Assembly: GCA_022393335.1 (NCBI GenBank)
Contig: JAJEKB010021193.1
Location: 1,296,680-1,360,679 of the forward strand
DNA from: Macrotrachela quadricornifera
Taxonomy: Eukaryota; Rotifera; Eurotatoria; Philodinida; Philodinidae
Length of the DNA: 64,000 nt
Direction: 5' to 3'
Shown here: one piece after another, positions 21,846-35,357 of the stretch
How positions within the stretch are numbered: position 1 is the first letter of the stretch
Layout of the letters: the number at the start of each line of letters is the position of its first letter
The notes under the pieces: generated by a model
What the model was told of the DNA's origin: nothing
Databases searched by the model: none
Seen by the model: only the letters and a program-made list of their open reading frames with translations
Translations under genes and position numbers: made by a program

Positions 21846-24800
21846 AATCATTTTCAAAACTTTAAATTTTACAACTAACTATAATAATTACTCGTGTTTT
21901 TAATATTCTTAAGAGACAACTAATGACATTTTTACCGAATTTTTTTATGATTGCAACTGATTATCCCGTTTGAAAGTCCTTGTAAAATGAATGAAAAATA
22001 TATATTTTTAGTTTTTTTCAACTTAACCCTTAAGACATACGAGATTTTTTTATTATTAAAATCTACACAAAAACGTGAACTTGTAAATAATTTTGCAGAG
22101 AAATGATACAAATATTCACCAGATGCACTCTAAATAAAATATTCTCATTGAACCATGAAAAATCTTATTCATTTGTTCTTTTTTAGATGCTTAAGGTTTT
22201 TTCTTTGAATCATTCGGACGTTTTTCTCCAAACGACACGTCAGAGCAGGTGAAATTTTGCTAGTAAAATTTCAAAAAAGAAGCACTGATTTGATATAAAG
22301 TATTTCTTTTCATACGACTACATAATGTAATTTAAACTCTTATGTAGACAACTCTTCAATACTGTTACTATCTGTTTTTCCTATTAGATTGAGTTCGTGA
22401 TTGTCTGTTTCATAGTAATGGTTCTGAATACATTACAGATTTTGGTGATTATTACAATATTATTTGGATAATGAATGGTTACTACTACAAAAGTTTTGTT
22501 TTAAGTATCTTGTTTGCCATCTTCTACATGATTTATATATCAATTTGTATGTATTTATGTGTTTTACAATGGGTTCTATTAGCATGCTTAAATAACACAC
22601 CATCTTCGATATTTAATATGGATGATACTTTTCGATATAATTACTTTTTGTATATGCATAAGTAAACAAAGATTGTCTTGGATAAATCATTGTTTGTTCG
22701 CATTGAACAACTCTGATGTGTTACTTTGGAAATCATAATTCTATTTCATTCATGTCCACTTTTTTCAAAATGATCGAACAAGTATATATTTCTAGTGTAT
22801 AACAGTTATAAATTGGATTTGTTATTATTTTATCATAAAATTATTTGCTATCTGACGATCTGCATAGTTGCAATGAAATTTATAGATTATGGTAGCTATT
22901 CACACTCTCTTCAAGATATTTTTATCAATAAATTTAAGAACAGATTACATAGAAGATAAGTTTCATTTCTTTTTAAACCGAGTCATATTTTTTTCTAATT
23001 GACCACTGCTATGCGAATATTGATTATCGACTTTACTCTCATAATTATCTATCTTAATGAATTATCTAAAGTATGTTTAATATATCAATAAAATCGTTCA
23101 ATAATAAAATCTTTCAGCGTAATGGAAATATAGATCACAAGTAAACATCACTGCTCATTGCTTTCTTAACTTTCTTACAAAAGTAAAACATAACAAACAC
23201 CGAATAACTGATGTACTCAAACAGTAACTTTATTGTCTTTATCTTATCAAAGTCAGTAACGGTTTTTATTTTACTATTTCTGAAAACTACATTGACATTT
23301 CATAGATATATACAAACTACTTGACTATCACTGCATTCATTAAAATGTTTACCTGCTCATTTCTGTATAAAAACGAATTTCAAGTTGATAATTCAATAGA
23401 TATGTTACCTTACTTATAACAAACAAGACAAGTAGATATTTCAATGCTTCAATAGTCGACAGAATATTAGAAGATGCATATTACACTTCTGCTCTAATCC
23501 TATCAGCTTTATTCAATGAATCTCCTACAATCATATGCGACATATAACTATGGACATAGTTCTTCTATATTGCTTGTGACTCAATAGGCTACTTCAACAA
23601 TTACTTTATTATCCACTCCTTCACTTCTTTTACCAGATTCATCACCAAGAGTTCCTCAAAGATCTCATCAACCATTCATATTCAAATAGTGCTTCTATGA
23701 GCTTTTTTATAGAGCTCAATAAGGTCTATCATTCATCTATAGGGCATACTACTGTATTCCTTTCCTTTTAGAAGAAAAACCACAGAATCCTTCAAAAAGA
23801 TGTCGTCTTTTTCTCTCGTCTTGATCAATGAATAATTTATGAAAAAAGCATTTGGTTATTTCATAGTTATTAGATGATTTTCCTCCCTCACGATTCCCTG
23901 TCAATTCATACATGAGCTCGATCTCAATCTATTGCACGTTTGGAGATCGGCTATTTCATTGTTCCTTGAAAATCTTATCAACAAAATATTTTGAACTACT
24001 GATCGTATTGGCTTATGTGTAGATTTCATTAGGTTCTATCGTTCATCTATAGAATGTAATATTGTATGTTTTTTAGTTAGGAAGAGAAATCACTTATTTG
24101 TGAAAATTCATGTACCTTTTCATCATCTGATTGTTATTGTTATACAGAATTGATTTGGTAATGTCATTCATATTGTTTAGTGAAGCGAATTCGAATGTAT
24201 TTTTAATAAGAACAAATGAACAGTATACTCTTTTGTAGAATGTTTTTTTTTGGTTTTCTCTCATTTATTATATTATTTCTTCCTAGCTTTTGATCTCTCT
24301 TTTAGATTTTTATTATTATTTTCCTTTCACGTTCTATTCTAGCCTAAAAAATAGATTTTATGTATATGGCATATTTGCACGTCTTCAAAATATCGTTTTA
24401 TTTTTAAACTCAAAAATATTTTGGAAAAAAGAAAAATATTATAGACTATGATATCATTGCACTTTTGCACATCTTTCCTTCTTATATTTTAATGAAACCA
24501 TGTACATATATATACATATATGGATTGTTTCTCCGTTTCATATTGCATTTGATATTTAATTATATATTAAGTAAGTAGAAACATATTTTTCATATAAATA
24601 TTTTGTTTTTCATTTTATATTTCAACACAACTGTCTGTATGAACATTATGTATTTAAAATAAATTATCATTATAATTATAAACTAAATATTATAAGATAA
24701 GTTCATACATTTTTTTATTAAATACTCTCATAATGTATTTGCTTTTTAGTCGAATATGAATGTGTACTTGAAAATAATAAAAATATTGTATTCTGTATTC

Positions 24801-26389
24801 ATTTAATATCTGCATATAGATGAGCTTATATGTTAAATGAGACTAAGAACTAGTGTTAAATGAAAAGTTTTATTAAGGATTTTTTTGTTTGTCCCAAACT
24901 CGTCTCCTTCGAATTTTTTAAAAAATCTCATTATTTTTTTTTTGGGGCTCATTAGATTAAAAATAGCACTACTACGGGTGTAGTTTTTGATCCACTCGGA
25001 TCTCAGCCATCATAAAAGCTAGAGTGCTGAAAATTTATCGACACATACTCCATCAGGTACATAGATTAATAGCACACATCAAACATTTATTACAAGAGAT
25101 ATTGAAAACTTTGAAAGAAATACCAAAACATCCATCTTACTTTAGTTCTGACACAATGAAAAAGTGAATGTTGCTATTTTTTCGTAGTGATAAGACTGAT
25201 TCTTGATGCTTTTTCATAAATATCAAGCCAAGCTTATGCTTTTTATTTAGCTAAAACATGAGCTCGTTAGCTCTATTATTGAGAACCTAAGATCCGTGCG
25301 CAGTGACATGATGATTATTAATGTGCTACTTCGCTCTTCCATGAGATCCATTTCGCACACTTCCAGAAAACAATGAGCAACTATGAAGGAAGCTTCTCTA
25401 AAAGTTCTATGTTGATTCATTGACCTATCACTGAGTTATGGATCCCTGAAAGAAATTAAATGCGTTTTTTGCACATTGATGATTGCAGTACAATAGTATT
25501 AGCTTTTGAATGGTTGACGAACTTCAATGAAATTTATATGCAGACAGTTAGACAACAATACTGTATAATGATGAGTTGGCCGACTCAAAAGCTTGTTTCT
25601 TACCAAACTTATGAATCTCAAAGCAAAAATGGGTGCCGTCCATCATAACTTTCTTTCTACTCAAATAATCTGGATGTGGTTGATATCTCTAACCCACATT
25701 CCTTGTGATGTATGTACATACAAATTTTCAGACATCCTATCCTTATGATGGCTGCGATCTAGCGCTGAGGTCAAAAATAATTCCATTTAGTAGCACGAGG
25801 TTCAATATCATCCATTGACTAATAGTATTTTGTCGGCGACATCTTTTGCATGTTTTCAAGGTTCAACATTGATGCCTGGTATAAATTCAGAAAATCTCAA
25901 ATCGATCATATTATACAGTGATCCATAATCAATTTATTGGAATTTTTGGAAATAGTAGCTTGCCACCATTTTGAAAAATAGTTGACAGTATGCGAGAAGA
26001 GAAGCTAACTAGGGGGTAATGTTCGACAGTGATAATAATATGATGTAGATGTTGGTTTTCCGGTGTAAATGTGTGTTGGTGCAATATTTCTTGAGGAGAA
26101 AAAATGATGAAATACTTCAATATCATCGGATAGTCGAAATAATAATCTCAAAAAAGATTGCACAAATGATAGAGTAACACATTAGAAACATTCTCTTGAT
26201 GAGTTATCATCGAAATAATATATTGACAAAACTTACCTGCTTTATTTTCAACATGACTATTCAAATATTCTTCTAAATGCGAAGATATGATGAATGTGTT
26301 TGTCTCTATCTTCAACGAACACCCAACACTTGAATAGTTCTAACAAAGATTATATTCAAGTGCTTTGTACAATTCGAAGAAGAGATCTT
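21846..26389. other. Intergenic, possible decayed coding on the minus strand at 25.3-25.9 kb
   Basis: After the channel gene there is AT-rich DNA with no gene I can support. A direct repeat of about 75 bp links 23725 and 24030 (TCATCTATAG words). On the minus strand between 25930 and 25300 several short open pieces read like protein (for example MMDGTHFCFEIHKFGKKQ) but are separated by stops. This may be a degraded transposase or gene that I cannot name. Confidence 0.35.
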
Positions 26390-28255
26390 ATGTTGATTTC
26401 ATGATTGTTGACCACAATACAAATAAATGATCGATATTACAACTGTTCTCTCCCAGCATTTTATCCTATTCGATGTGAAGATTCGGAGTTAATCACATGA
26501 TGAATGATTTCGTGACAAATGAACAATTTAAATAAAACATTTATTCCAATATTTCACTCACTTTAAAATAAAGTTTTAGAGTCAATTACATGTTGAATAA
26601 ACCCGTGATAAATGACTAATTCATAAAATGATTTTATCCAACTATTTTTTTATAATTCGAGGCATAGATGTGAAGTTAATTGTATTGCCGACAACTACAC
26701 AACAAATGACGATTGCATAAGACGATTCTATTTAAATATTTTGCTAACTTCGGAGCACAAGTCTGGAGTTGATAGCATGATTGACGAACAAAAGATCAAT
26801 GTATAATACATAATAAGATTCTATTCAAATATTTTACTCAATTCGAATAGAAGATTTAGAGTTAATTACATGATGAATGAGCACAAGACACATGAATGAG
26901 TAAAACCAGGAAGATTCTTTTCAAATATTTTGCTCATTTTGAAATAAATTTCGGAGGGAATTTCATGATTAATGAACTAGTTTCAAAGAAATAGTTCTCA
27001 GTAAGATTCTATTCAAATGTTTTACTCATTTCTGAGCAAAGATTTGGAGCTGACTGTATGATCGACGAGCATACGATAAGTGAGTAGATCATACCAGAAA
27101 TATTCTATTTAAGTATTTTACTCACTTTGGAGCAAAGATTTCGAGCTATTTCTATAATCTACAAACAGATGACATATGAGTCATTCATAACAAGATTCTA
27201 TTCGAACATTTTGTAAAATTCGAAGGATAGATCTGAAGTTGATCATATGATCGACAGATACACGACTCTTGAATAATTCATACCAAGATTCTATTCAAAT
27301 ATTTTGCTTAATTTGGAGCGAAGATCTAGAGTCTATTACATGATCGATGAACATATTACAAATAAATAATTCTCAGGAAGATTCTGTTTAAATATTTTGC
27401 TAATTTCAGGGCGAATATTTGCGCTTGATTGTATGATCGACCGTCAGACGACAAATCAATAATTCATACCAACATTCTATTCAAATATGATGCTCAATTC
27501 CAAAGACAGATATAGAGTTGACTATATGATCGGCGAACGCACGACAACTAGATAGTTCCAACAAAGGTTCTATTCGAATATTTTGTGTGATTTGAAGCAA
27601 TGATGTGGTGTTGATTGCATCAACAAAGAATAAGCGGCAAATAAATAGTTTAAACAATGATTCTATTGGGATATTTTACTCAGTTTGAAGCAAAGATTTG
27701 AAGTGAACTACGTGGCAGACGAACCCTCAAGAAATGATTAATTCTCATGAAGATTATATTCGAACTTTCTGTTCGATTCGAAGCAAAAATTTGAAGTTGA
27801 CTACATGATCGACGACTAAATGATGCATGAATAACTTTAACAATTAAGATTTCATTCGAAATTTTGTTCAATTTGAAGTAAAGATTAAAATTTAATTCTA
27901 TAATCAACAAACTCGTGACAAATGAATAATTGTCATAGAGATTCTCTTCAAATATTTTGCTAATTTTGAAGCAAAGCTTTGCAATGGATTACATGATCAA
28001 CGAAACCGTAACAAATGCATATTTCTTACGAGGAAGATTCTACTAATATATTTTGCTAATTTCAAGGCAACGATTTGTGATTTATTGTGTGATAGACAGA
28101 CACATGACAAACGAATAACTCATACCAAGATTCTATTCAAATATTTTGTTTATTCGGAAGCAAAGATTTGCAGTTCATTATATAATCGATTAATACGTGG
28201 CAAATGTATAATTCAAACAAATCTTTAATTGAAATATTTTATACACTTTAAAGCT
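26390..28255 (-). repeat. Degenerate 93-bp tandem array B, inverted copy of array A
   Basis: About 20 units of roughly 93 bp carry CAAATATTTTGCTC, AAGCAAAGATTTG, TACATGATCGACGAAC and GACAAATGAATAATTC. These are the reverse complement of the unit in the array at 8650-10475. The copies are individually diverged. No similarity between the outer flanks of the two arrays was recognised, so this is not an obvious long palindrome. Confidence 0.85.
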
Positions 28256-28327
28256 AACTTGTAGAGACACTAATGTAGATAAATGTCACATGCATAATGA
28301 ACACTTCTTTTCATTTAAAGACTCTAT

Positions 28328-28537
28328 TCAGATACTGGGGTGTCTATCATAAGTGGTTTGCATGCTGCTTTGAGAAGTAAAATCTTGTTGAAAATGAAAA
28401 ATTGTACGTTTATAGATTAAATGATAGCTAACGCCATCATTTTCTCGGGCTGGAACTACCACCGCCTGTGTCATGTAGATTATCGCCAGGGACACGAATA
28501 GGATGAAGAAAAACATTACTTGAGTGACCTTCTGCAT
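28328..28537 (-). CDS. Possible small secreted peptide
   Basis: The ATG at 28537 opens 69 codons. The N-terminus is a textbook signal peptide: a short basic and polar start, the hydrophobic core VMFFFILFVSLAIIYM, then TQA as a likely cleavage site. The remaining 45 residues contain one dibasic K-R and no cysteines. No family is recognised. The piece coding for the signal peptide is less AT-rich than the surroundings, which favours real coding. The frame could also be a first exon, since the sequence after the dibasic site is less convincing. It lies just after array B and has no operon-like neighbour. An alternative is a chance hydrophobic frame. Confidence 0.35.
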   Translation of the reverse strand: MQKVTQVMFFFILFVSLAIIYMTQAVVVPARENDGVSYHLIYKRTIFHFQQDFTSQSSMQTTYDRHPSI

Positions 28538-29199
28538 TGTCGTCTATTGCTAATCGACGATTGAGGAAAGAGTGATAGATAAACAGATCTGCAAGAGAGA
28601 TAAGAGCGTAAAGATTTTCTACCGTTAGCAGCTCTCTGGCATCAAGCATTTAGGTAGTTGTTCAAGCTATTCTTGAGATATATAGGCGATCATTCACATT
28701 TAAATACTAATGAACATTATTAACTAAAAATGACTACATTCCAGGTCGAGCCTAAACCTAAACATTTGGATTTAATGCAGGCTTATAGAGAAGATATGTG
28801 AGAGAGTATTATTCAGCGCTTCGGATTATTTTTGTAGGCTATTTGTTAAAGGACGTTATTTTGACACAAATGTATTTCGATTGGCAATGATTTCATACAC
28901 TCTGAAAGATCTCAAAGACTCTTTGTGAATCTTTGAAACCGATTTCAAAATAGGATCGGTAGAGTAAAGTATCTCAGTTGTCAAAAAACCATATAAATAT
29001 AGGATTCACATTAGCGGTGAAGCTAATTTTTATTAAAAGATAGGTATATCATAATTTACACTAAGGATTTATTCGAATACGATGGAATCATGTTTTCTAT
29101 AATATGAGAACACAATAAAAAAAATAACTTAATGTTCATCTAACGATTAGTCTAATAAGTCTGATGTAAAAACATTCCTTTTTTCTTCTTTTCCTTTCT
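28538..29199. other. Intergenic, nothing recognised
   Basis: The minus-strand frame at 28437-28649 overlaps the peptide gene in another frame and looks like its shadow. No other signal was seen. Confidence 0.3.
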
Positions 29200-30855
29200 T
29201 CCATGGCAAACATGTTGGCCAACAAGATGAGCAAAAGACTTGATTGTATCATCCAATAATCTAGCGTTTGCCTTCAATAAGTATAACAATTTTTGAATTT
29301 GTTTGCTTGTACGAGCTGCTTTGCATGTCAACTTTTTTCCTTAACAGAGGAAAATCCTGATCCGGTTTATGCCATGCTATAAAATATTGCGTTCTACTCT
29401 TGCTTTAAGCATTGGGTAAATCGCCACAAATGTGGCTGAGGCGAACAGCACGTGTAAGTATACCTTTATTTTGTGCGGAAATATATACAATGAGACATTA
29501 GATATTTATTATGAGAGACTTGTATTAAGATTCTTAGATAACGTTATTTTACCTTCAGCAGAACTGTTCGTTCGCCACGTACTTTTATTAACAGGCTACA
29601 TCGAAGATTTAAAAATGTGCATCCATTCGTAATCAAAGTAGGAAACAAAGGATTCTAACTGTTTTGTTCTTGAGACGAATCTGTTACTCTTTCTTGTAGA
29701 ATTTCACATCTTTCTTGAATACAATCCACAGGAAGTAACGCAGGATCCATGAAACTGTGTAATAATTTTTTCGATTCCGCATCATCAATGTACAAACTCA
29801 TCATACCGAGCTTACCAATATTTCTGTAACAAGACTGACAAAAATAGAACCAACAGCCGATGACAGTTGCTTGAAGTAAGATTTAAAGATGAATGCATAC
29901 GTCTTCTCCTTTCTGTTCGATGTAAGAAAATAAAGCAAAGAAAAGTTAAACTTCAATACGAAAGAAATTCTTTTACTCGTACTCGTACATAATGTATATC
30001 ATAGCACAATGCACGTACCTTCTCAGTTCTATAAACCATGCAAAACATAAAGTTGCTCAAATAATATAAGGGATACTTTGAATGTTCCATCAGCAAATAA
30101 CACTTCGGAATTGAATAATACTTTTAATTGTTCATCTGATGCAATTATTAATAAACGACTATTATAATAACTTTTTCTTTTATTATAAATTAAAAATTTT
30201 GAATCACAATATGCTTCTTGATAAATAATTGAAATTAAAAATTTTTGATCAGTTGGTATCGGCGGATATTTTTTCCGACACAATTTCTGTAAGCCAGATT
30301 CTAAAATATGAGCAAAGATAATGAAAATCAGTAAGGATTAACGAAAGAAAAATAAATTTTTATGTACTGATTTGTGCCGGCAGAGGTATTACTTGTTTCT
30401 CTTCTGTTATTAAGTGGCATCTTCGATAGGAATAAACTCATCAATAACATGACTTTTCATTTTTGAGAAAATTTCATGCTTGCGAGTATAATCTGTATCA
30501 CGTACGTGAGAGTGAAACTATCCGTTTCAATGACCAAATTCTTGAGTATTCATGATCATCAGAATGAGATGATGTCAATTCTTTATTAGCTTGTTCTTCA
30601 ACCATTTTATTTATAGATGTTATTAACAATATTACTTCGCCATCAGCAAATAAAATTTTAATTAATATATCAATTTCTTCAACTAATCTTTTCTATTCAT
30701 GACCACGATGATTATTAATTTCAATTGCAGGTTGAACTTGTTTTCTTGTGATCGACGTTTTCAAATTGTTTTATCAGTTGCCACTGGCTTCGCAGACGAT
30801 GTTGTTTCTTCAGCGATCCGAGATTGCAATGCAGCAGTACGAATTGTAATAGGCA
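29200..30855 (-). pseudogene. Decayed MULE (Mutator-like) transposase gene
   Basis: Read on the minus strand, separate open pieces follow the order of the MULE transposase domain. The piece at 30283-30029 contains SEVLFADGTFKVS and EQLYVLHGL, the region of the first catalytic aspartate. The piece around 29890-29660 contains VIGCWFYFCQSCYRNIGKLG, the conserved C-x-F-H-x-x-Q-like helix region. The piece around 29655-29500 contains SFVSYFDYEWMH and STWRTNSSAEG, the tail region. Stops and frame changes separate and interrupt these pieces. Further remnants (KANARLLDDTIKSFAHLVG, near 29270) follow, and a diverged N-terminal part lies up to 30855. The gene cannot make an active enzyme. It shows that MULE-class elements have been present, which fits the 9-bp duplication around the hairpin at 14029. 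Confidence 0.75.
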
Positions 30856-32590
30856 TTAATCAAATGAGTATTATCTGAAACAGTATACAAAAGTTATGAC
30901 TATGACATAGACGAACATAACCTATTGGTATGTCAGAAAATTATTTTTATTGTACGTCTAATTCACTATTGAGCTGCCAACAGTTCACTATACGTTCGCC
31001 AATTCACGAAATTCATGGAAGCTGTTCTAGAGTGTGGGCTAATTAACTAATTGTCTTACTATGATTCTCCAGATTGGGGCAACAATTTTTTTCTAAAAAA
31101 AGTAATGCTGATCAAGCACAAAGTCACATGAATGAAACTGCTTCTTGTACTGTTTTTATATGTTGTCCAGCATACAAATATAATGATTCAAAAGGTGAAC
31201 TTTAATATAATCAGAACAGGAAGGATTTCAAAAAAACAGCTATACTAGATTGCTGTTAGATGTAATATACATTGTAAGAAAATATTAACATACTGATAAT
31301 CAGATAGGACAGTTCTTTTACATAAAAAGAAACTAAATTTCGCGAGGGAGCCGATTTCATCGCTTATCGATCGTCCTCCTTTTGGCCAATATTTATATTA
31401 AATGAGTGGAGAACACAAAATGACTTTTTTTTCTTAATCTACATCGAAAAAACCAACATATGTTCTGTTTCACACATTTATATCTTATCTTCATAAACTT
31501 TAGTAATTAGTAAAGCACACCATTCGATCTCACAAATACTTAATAGAATAATTCAAACTACAACTATATTATACGAAAGTTTTGCATTCAATTCGTAGAT
31601 CAATGCAATAACAAGCTCGAAGGCGGACGGGCTCACAAAATATGAATACAGCTTTTCAATTGATAAATAATCTAATATTTTTTCAATAAGACATAGGCCT
31701 ATATAGAGAGTGAAGGCGAGTTCAAACAATAGATATATCGCAATGTGTTTCATCCTACTTTCAAGGATTTGTATCTTTAAAAAGATACTACTCTACGGAA
31801 GTTTTGCTATTTATATTTATATCTAAAAGATATGGAAAAAAATGAATTTAATTATCATTGTTATTAGCATTATTGAAAAACAGAAAGATGAAAAACTAAG
31901 TTAAAAAGCAAAAAGCCTCATAACATGCAAATGTATTTTTATTATTTTGAAACTTAACGAAATATATTAGTTCCTCTCGAATGAATCATCAGGATATATT
32001 GCTTTTTATTCATTCTAAATTAATTAATGAATTCAATATTACCTTTTGTTTTATATGACGAATTTTAATATAATCTTGAACTTTTTCATAATCCTATTTT
32101 TTGTTAATAACAGTTGCATATCTTGTGATTGCGTGACATTTATGCAAGTAAAACTTGGTATAGTCAAGATTTTCTTGAAATATATATGCTATGACATCTT
32201 TAAGAAACCATTGATCACTAGAAAATTCTACTGGACGATATGAACATGTACATACTGGTTTATCTGTGTGATGATAATCAAGTAGTTGACCACAGTTTTC
32301 ATTATGTTGAAAAGTATTATTGTACCATATTTTAAAAAGATTCTATATATCAACGAAATGACAATGTTGTATATTATGAGGATTATATATTAAATTGAAA
32401 TGACAGTCTTAGCTGAATCTGTCTGATTTACCCCAAACTTGAATCGACTTTGATCGATGCAAAATAACCGATAATAATTCATCTAAAAAGGTTAATATTT
32501 ATTATAATTCATACTTTATCTTGTATCAGTTCTATTTGAAAATGGCATGTATTTAACTTGTCATAATCATACGGAAATAATGTCACTATA
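30856..32590. other. Intergenic, unsupported small hydrophobic frame
   Basis: A minus-strand ATG frame at 31553-31753 encodes 66 mostly hydrophobic residues with no recognised family. Otherwise this is AT-rich sequence with nothing supportable. Confidence 0.3.
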
Positions 32591-32975
32591 AAGAGTGAGC
32601 CAGAAGTCCTTACTCGATTTGTATAATTAATTTTTCTATATTAAAACATATCTTTAAAAATTTGACCTCTATGCTAAAAAGATGCAACAAAAGACGCTCT
32701 ACAAAATAGTCTATGACTGATCTTCACAAACTCATATAGTAAGAAAGTTATAAGCTTGAGAATATGCGTCACAAAAATAAGAACCAACTGTGGATATGTA
32801 GCTCATTTGCATAATTTTATTTTCTTGCTGTAAGAGTTGAGAGAAGTCATTCAGAGGCAGTTTTGAAGGGTGTCTTCTACTGCATCGTTCTATCATTGAC
32901 ACCAATTTTTACACATGTGCTTTGACATAAAAAAATTAATTGTACAAATCGAGTCAGGACTTCTGGCCCATCCTT
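32591..32975. mobile_element. TA-flanked fold-back element, 385 bp
   Basis: The ends AAGAGTGAGCCAGAAGTCC and GGACTTCTGGCCCATCCTT are inverted, each flanked by TA (32589-32590 and 32976-32977). The arms run about 50 bp through ACTCGATTTGTA and AATTAATTTTT with few mismatches. The interior (32680-32705) carries the GATGC...CTCTACAA module seen in other elements here. No coding capacity. The most likely class is Tc1/mariner-type MITE. Confidence 0.75.
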
Positions 32976-34425
32976 TATATCGCTTAGAACTTCTTGTAGT
33001 CGGCATTACAGAAAAAATCGTTGGACAAGAATAAATTAACAATCTGAAAGGTTGGCGAACATTTGCCAGCTGTAAGTTAGTGAATGAATTCTTATCAAGT
33101 ATTTACGCATATTTATTTACAAGAGAACATTCCCAGGTGCCTATTTGCTTTTCACTCAGGATTGTTTGTGCATCTGGTAGACCGTAGTAGGCTATGTCTA
33201 CCATATAAGGAGTTTATGTCCCTAGCGTGTTTCTGACGAGATATAGAGTTTTTAGTAAATTTTCTGTAGAACATCCAGCTTTTGCAGCAGAGCTATATTT
33301 TGATGTTTGATATAAAACCTTGCCAATATAGAGGCATCAACTAGCTTAAGTTTCATAAAAACTTCCAGAAATTTTAGACATATATAACAAGAATAAAAGA
33401 TTACAAAGAGAAGAAAGAGAGAGATGGGTTCGAGAGTGAGTGATAACGGTGACATGATACCACTGTTAACAGTGTGTAAAAGAAAATATCTTGGTTTGTC
33501 AAGGAAATTCTCTTAGCAAAATTCTGAAATTTTTACAAAAGACTTCTGATTTCTAAAATATGGTCTTGCTAATTATTAATACGTTATATAAATGAGTCGA
33601 TGATACTGTAAGAAAATTCATTAACAGTTATTTCTTTCGTTTTTTCAACATATTAACATGATATATTAGATAAAGGACATTGATCTTGATTTAATTCTTG
33701 AACACAACGTGATCTATCACCGTATGTCCTTATTTCATGTTCATATATAAATGAACGTCAACATCGAAATAGTCAAATTGAATGAAAAATAATTGTTTTA
33801 GAATTTGTTCTATCGGAAACACTCTACTCATTCTAGTTAGATCAATAAATATTTTTCTTTGTTCATTTTTCTTTAAACGACGTTTTTTTTCCACTAGGAA
33901 TATTCATGTGCTAAGACCTAGCCCCAGCATTTTTAAACGTATGTATAAAATTTTTAGTAGCTCTTAGGTTTCTAGCAAATCTGTCAAAAAAACGAAAAAT
34001 ATCTGACAATTTTACTACACAATATAGGCTGCCTGGCAGGCAGCAGAGATGTCTATCGCGACTGAAAACTAGCTGTTATCGCGCCGCTATGGATATCTCT
34101 GGCAGACAGTGCAGAATATCTATCAAATTTAGTAGATGATGAGGATTGTCTATCAAATCTGTTACATAATATGAATTGTTTGGCATATTCAACAGACATT
34201 GCGTATAACGAATCGTATCCCGTAGAGTATAATGTACCTACTAAAACAATCCATAAAATGGTATCAAACGGTGGTATCTGAATTGATATTTGAAACATTG
34301 ATATTGAATAGCTATTTTATGTAGAGAGAGAACTATGCAACTAACTGTACAACCATCGTTCAGTTTTGTAAGAGTCGAGAACCTGAAACTTGGTCTAAGA
34401 CAATAATCAACAAGTCTTTTGAAGC
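32976..34425. other. Intergenic, nothing supportable
   Basis: Short frames only. A perfect small palindrome GCTGCCTGGCAGGCAGC lies at 34029-34045 and may form a hairpin. Nothing links it to a gene. Confidence 0.3.
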
Positions 34426-34579
34426 AAAAACTAGTTGATCACAAGCTAGAGGAAAAGGAAGAGGCTATATTAGGTGTTACGAGAACAATAATGAACAACA
34501 ATTCAAAGACGTATATCGTGCAACAGCCAAGAAAATAAAAACTTTTTGTTCTGATTGTTATAAATTGTTTTTGTCTTAA
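34426..34579 (+). pseudogene. Tail fragment of a piggyBac-like transposase
   Basis: A frame ending in a stop at 34579 reads a Gly/Arg-rich stretch, then R-C-Y-E, then KKIKTFCSDC. This spacing of cysteine pairs and the K-K-x-x-T-x-C-S-D-C motif resemble the cysteine-rich C-terminal zinc-binding tail of piggyBac-type DDE transposases. Only the tail is readable, and sequence upstream has stops in this frame. The assignment rests on a short motif. Confidence 0.35.
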
Positions 34580-35357
34580 TTATTTTAACGAGAAACATAA
34601 CCCTATGCAATAAATGTTGTCAAAAATAGCAAAGACAGAATAGGCCACATGTCATATACAACCTTCCGTCTAAGAATAGAGGAAAAGAAAGTGCATTTCT
34701 ATTGAGTTTTTGTTACAATATAGTGAGATCCATCGATGGATCCCATCTTGTCCAATATGTGAAAATATCAGTTCATTCGTATTTCTTTATCAACTGAAAT
34801 TTCGTAGTTTTTTTCTTATGTATAATTTTCATAGACAAGAGTTTTTGGATCGTTTGTAATATTATTCAGTTTATATCGTAGTTTATCTATATTTTTGTTT
34901 ACAAAAGAATTTTCGAATAACTCAGACAATAATTAGAATGAGGAGTAGATTATATCTATGTTTTTCATCTGAACTTATGTATTTTTCAGTTGTATGATAA
35001 TTTAACCGTAAACATTCTTTGAAATAGCTACGTCTGATATTCGAAGTATTAAATAAATAACCAAATAAGAAAACAAATCATCGTTTTCTAGATACTATTC
35101 AAAGTCTTTAATGTATAATAAGTAAATTTGAATTTACAAAAAGAAAAAATATGAATATAATTATTTTTATTCAAAAATAGAACAAAAACAGATTTTCTTT
35201 TAAAATGAAATCAAACTAATTAATAAAAAGTATTACTTGACGCTTGATTAAAACTACAAAATAATAAAAAAGAAAAATGATTGATTTATTTCATATTCTT
35301 ATCTATAAATCAATACAAACTATTCGATGATTACAAAAAACAATATGGAACTGTTCA
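34580..35357. other. Intergenic, 3' side of the wax synthase-like gene
   Basis: Very AT-rich. It contains the 3' untranslated region and presumed polyadenylation signals of the minus-strand gene that ends at 35358. Nothing else was seen. Confidence 0.3.

Noticed and set aside
22471..22665. 64-codon hydrophobic frame downstream of the channel gene
   Set aside because: Composition follows AT content, and there is no splice, family or context support.
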